Shown piece after piece: positions 62,382-64,000 of a stretch of DNA of 64,000 nucleotides. Origin of the DNA: Collibacillus ludicampi (GTDB lineage Bacteria > Bacillota > Bacilli > Tumebacillales > BOQE01). The stretch spans positions 3,566,710 to 3,630,709 of the forward strand of contig NZ_BOQE01000001.1 in NCBI RefSeq assembly GCF_023705585.1, in the 5' to 3' direction. The notes below the pieces were generated by a model. That model was not told the origin of the DNA. It worked only from the letters and a program-made list of their open reading frames with translations, and did no database searches. A program made the translations under genes and the position numbers. Numbering within the stretch: position 1 is the stretch's first letter; every line of letters begins with the position of its first letter.

Positions 62382-63302
62382 TCAAGATGAGGAATGTTGG
62401 CGTATCAATTGTAGCAACTCTCCAATGTCTACTCCGGGACGAGTCAGAGGTGCGAACAAATCGCCCAATGTATTCACGCGTGATACCATGTTTACAATCG
62501 TAAAATCTTCGGGTACAACCCCTTTTTGCAGTTCCTCCCAAGTGAGAGGGGCGGATACACAAGCCTTTGCAACCGCTCTGGCCGAATACGGAGCGATCAA
62601 CGTTTTGTTCGGCGCATGTTGCAGGTAGTCGATATACACTTTGTCCCCGCGATCCTTCACCATCCGCTCAACTGTAATGATTTTCGGGTATTTTTCTGCC
62701 ATAAACCGACCGATGAAGGAAGTGATCATCCGGGTGTCTTCATATGAAAAACCTAGAGCGAGCGGAATGAATATTTGGATACCGGATGCGCCTGAGGTTT
62801 TCGGATAAGAAGGGAGCCCCAGATCGTCCAAAACCTCCTTCAAACGTAACGCGACTTCTCTTACCTTTTCAAATCCGGGAACAGACGGATCCAAATCAAA
62901 CGCGATGTTCGTCGGACTATTCGGCGCTTGGATTTGGGAAAACCACGGATGAAGCTCAATACAAGCATGATTGGCCAACCAGATGAGAGTGCTCGTATCA
63001 TTCGCTAACATGTAATGAATGGTTCGTTTGCTCTCCTCCGACCAAACAGGATACGTATTGACCCATTTCGGCGTTTCTTTCGGCGCGTTCTTCTGATAAA
63101 ACGAGTGCGCGTGAATCCCGTCCGGAAAACGGATCACTGTCAACGGCCGATTTTTCAAATGAGGAATTAAGTAAGAAGCCATTTGAATGATGTACTGGAT
63201 ATATTCCGCTTTGGTAATCCCCGCTTCCGGCCAAAGCACCTTATCAAGGTTCGTAACGCGTACAGGATGTTCACAGATAAGCGTATTCCCATCAGCCGTC
63301 AT
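62382..63302 (-). CDS. LigD-type DNA primase-polymerase (NHEJ polymerase domain)
   Basis: This 306-residue stand-alone polymerase domain of the archaeo-eukaryotic primase fold fills gaps in non-homologous end joining. It has VRVTNLDKVLWPEAGITKAE, RPLTVIRFPDGI, FYQKNAP, the metal-binding AFDLDPSVPGF, TSGASGIQIFIPL and YSARAVAKACVSAPLTWEEL. No ligase domain, Ku or phosphoesterase is attached or nearby. The start is the ATG at 63302 after GAGGAGGG; the frame extends eight codons upstream without a site. It is divergent from lexA across a shared 150-nt region with an SOS box. Confidence 0.92.
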   Translation of the reverse strand: MTADGNTLICEHPVRVTNLDKVLWPEAGITKAEYIQYIIQMASYLIPHLKNRPLTVIRFPDGIHAHSFYQKNAPKETPKWVNTYPVWSEESKRTIHYMLANDTSTLIWLANHACIELHPWFSQIQAPNSPTNIAFDLDPSVPGFEKVREVALRLKEVLDDLGLPSYPKTSGASGIQIFIPLALGFSYEDTRMITSFIGRFMAEKYPKIITVERMVKDRGDKVYIDYLQHAPNKTLIAPYSARAVAKACVSAPLTWEELQKGVVPEDFTIVNMVSRVNTLGDLFAPLTRPGVDIGELLQLIRQHSSS

Positions 63303-63361
63303 AAGAACCCTCCTCAAACTATTCATTCAGTAGAGTTCCCAGACTGGAGAATTTCCACATG

Positions 63362-63401
63362 CGAACTCATGTTTGTATAATTTGCCATCCTATGATATAA
63401 T
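63362..63401 (+). promoter_or_regulatory. lexA promoter with SOS box
   Basis: CGAAC-TCAT-GTTTG (63362-63375) matches the Bacillus SOS box CGAACN4GTTCG with one mismatch. It overlaps the -35 TTGTAT (63373-63378). A 17-nt spacer leads to a consensus TATAAT (63396-63401). LexA should repress its own gene, and perhaps the divergent polymerase gene. A small hairpin GTAAAC/GTTTAC (63406-63424) lies in the lexA leader. Confidence 0.85.
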
Positions 63402-63453
63402 TCAAGTAAACGACGTGTGTTTACGAGATCTGCGTAATAGGAGAGTTATTTTC

Positions 63454-64000
63454 ATGGTCAAATTATCGAAAAGGCAACAGCAGATTATCGATTTTATAAA
63501 GAAAGAAGTTCGGGAAAAAGGATATCCGCCTTCTGTTCGGGAAATTGGGGAAGCGGTCGGTCTGGCTTCCAGTTCAACCGTGCACGGACATTTAGCAAGG
63601 CTTGAACAAAAAGGGCTAATCCGTAGGGATCCGACGAAACCAAGGGCAATTGAAGTGTTGGATACGGATGAGTACATGGCAGATTATGAATATTCGACCG
63701 TGATGGCCCCCATCATCGGCAAAGTTACGGCGGGCAGCCCGATCACAGCGATCGAAAACATCGAAGACTATTTCCCCCTTCCCTCCCGTTTTGTCGGAGA
63801 CGCGGAAGTGTTTCTTCTTCAGGTACAAGGGGATTCGATGATTGAAGCGGGTATCCTCGACGGAGATCTTGTCATCGTACGCAAACAGTCGACCGCCCAG
63901 AACGGTGAGATTGTTGTCGCGATGACGGAAGAGGGAGAAGCGACTGTGAAACGCTTCTTCAAGGAATCGGATCACATTCGTTTACAGCCTGAGAATGCTT
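63454..64000 (+). CDS. lexA: LexA repressor (3' end cut by window)
   Basis: This is the SOS repressor. A winged helix ([40 protein letters not shown]) is followed by the self-cleavage site in VTAGSPI (Ala-Gly), the catalytic Ser in [14 protein letters not shown] and the catalytic Lys in [10 protein letters not shown]. About 182 residues are visible, and the gene runs off the end of the window with ~20 residues missing. The ATG at 63454 follows TAGGAGAG. The SOS box upstream confirms autoregulation. Confidence 0.96.
   Translation, partial: MVKLSKRQQQIIDFIKKEVREKGYPPSVREIGEAVGLASSSTVHGHLARLEQKGLIRRDPTKPRAIEVLDTDEYMADYEYSTVMAPIIGKVTAGSPITAIENIEDYFPLPSRFVGDAEVFLLQVQGDSMIEAGILDGDLVIVRKQSTAQNGEIVVAMTEEGEATVKRFFKESDHIRLQPENA

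Overview
The window comes from a spore-forming, low-to-moderate GC Gram-positive bacterium (Bacilli). The evidence is a Spo0E-type phosphatase, a LysM/GH18 spore-germination type hydrolase, paired DnaD/DnaB-like and DnaI helicase loaders, LexA with a Bacillus-type SOS box, FosB-like and FtsH-like proteins, and strong AGGAGG ribosome binding sites. The gene set would suit an Alicyclobacillaceae-like organism, but that placement is a guess. No rRNA, intact tRNA or CRISPR array was seen.

Layout. (1) 1-7.6 kb: the tail of a thiolase, then a complete reductive pyrimidine-degradation operon (PreT, PreA, dihydropyrimidinase, beta-ureidopropionase, NCS1 permease). (2) 7.6-18.5 kb: accessory DNA with a hairpin repeat next to a truncated hydrolase, a CaiB-type CoA-transferase, an adaptor-ATPase fusion plus MacB-like permease, a decayed TPR/cold-shock and RecD-like helicase pair, a RusA-like protein and a Sir2 protein with an extra N-terminal domain. 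(3) 18.6-25.7 kb: MFS carrier, dihydroorotase-type hydrolase, IclR regulator, PyrK-like and PyrD-like subunits, CapA remnant and M20 carbamoyl-amino-acid hydrolase. I read this as an orotate-degradation operon. (4) 25.8-29.4 kb: Spo0E, a DUF1906 protein, a tRNA-Gly remnant, an IS remnant, ArsR and debris. (5) 29.5-33.8 kb: CaiB, acyl-CoA dehydrogenase, MFS and DUF3870, preceded by a terminator-bearing leader. (6) 34-41.8 kb: GH18 hydrolase, drug-efflux-like MFS, FosB-like protein, a TIR-like/GAF-like gene with a small coupled partner, an arginase-fold protein and a sensor kinase. (7) 42-64 kb, mostly minus strand: gltB with a divergent gltC-like regulator, EamA, serine acetyltransferase, DnaI/DnaD, AsnS, a split FtsH-like protease, SurE, an MTA/5'-deoxyadenosine salvage cluster, a LigD-type polymerase and divergent lexA.

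How the genes work together. Blocks 1 and 3 are chemically parallel: ring reductase or oxidoreductase, cyclic-amide hydrolase, N-carbamoyl hydrolase and transporter. One would take uracil or thymine to beta-amino acids, the other orotate to aspartate, so the strain looks equipped to use pyrimidines as a nitrogen source. The mtnP-mtnA-aldolase-mtaD set fits the shunt that cleaves methylthioribulose-1-P or deoxyribulose-1-P to DHAP and an aldehyde.

The most unusual features are a family of large hairpin repeats at three loci, the predicted orotate catabolic operon, and the TIR-like two-gene unit, which is a candidate defence module.
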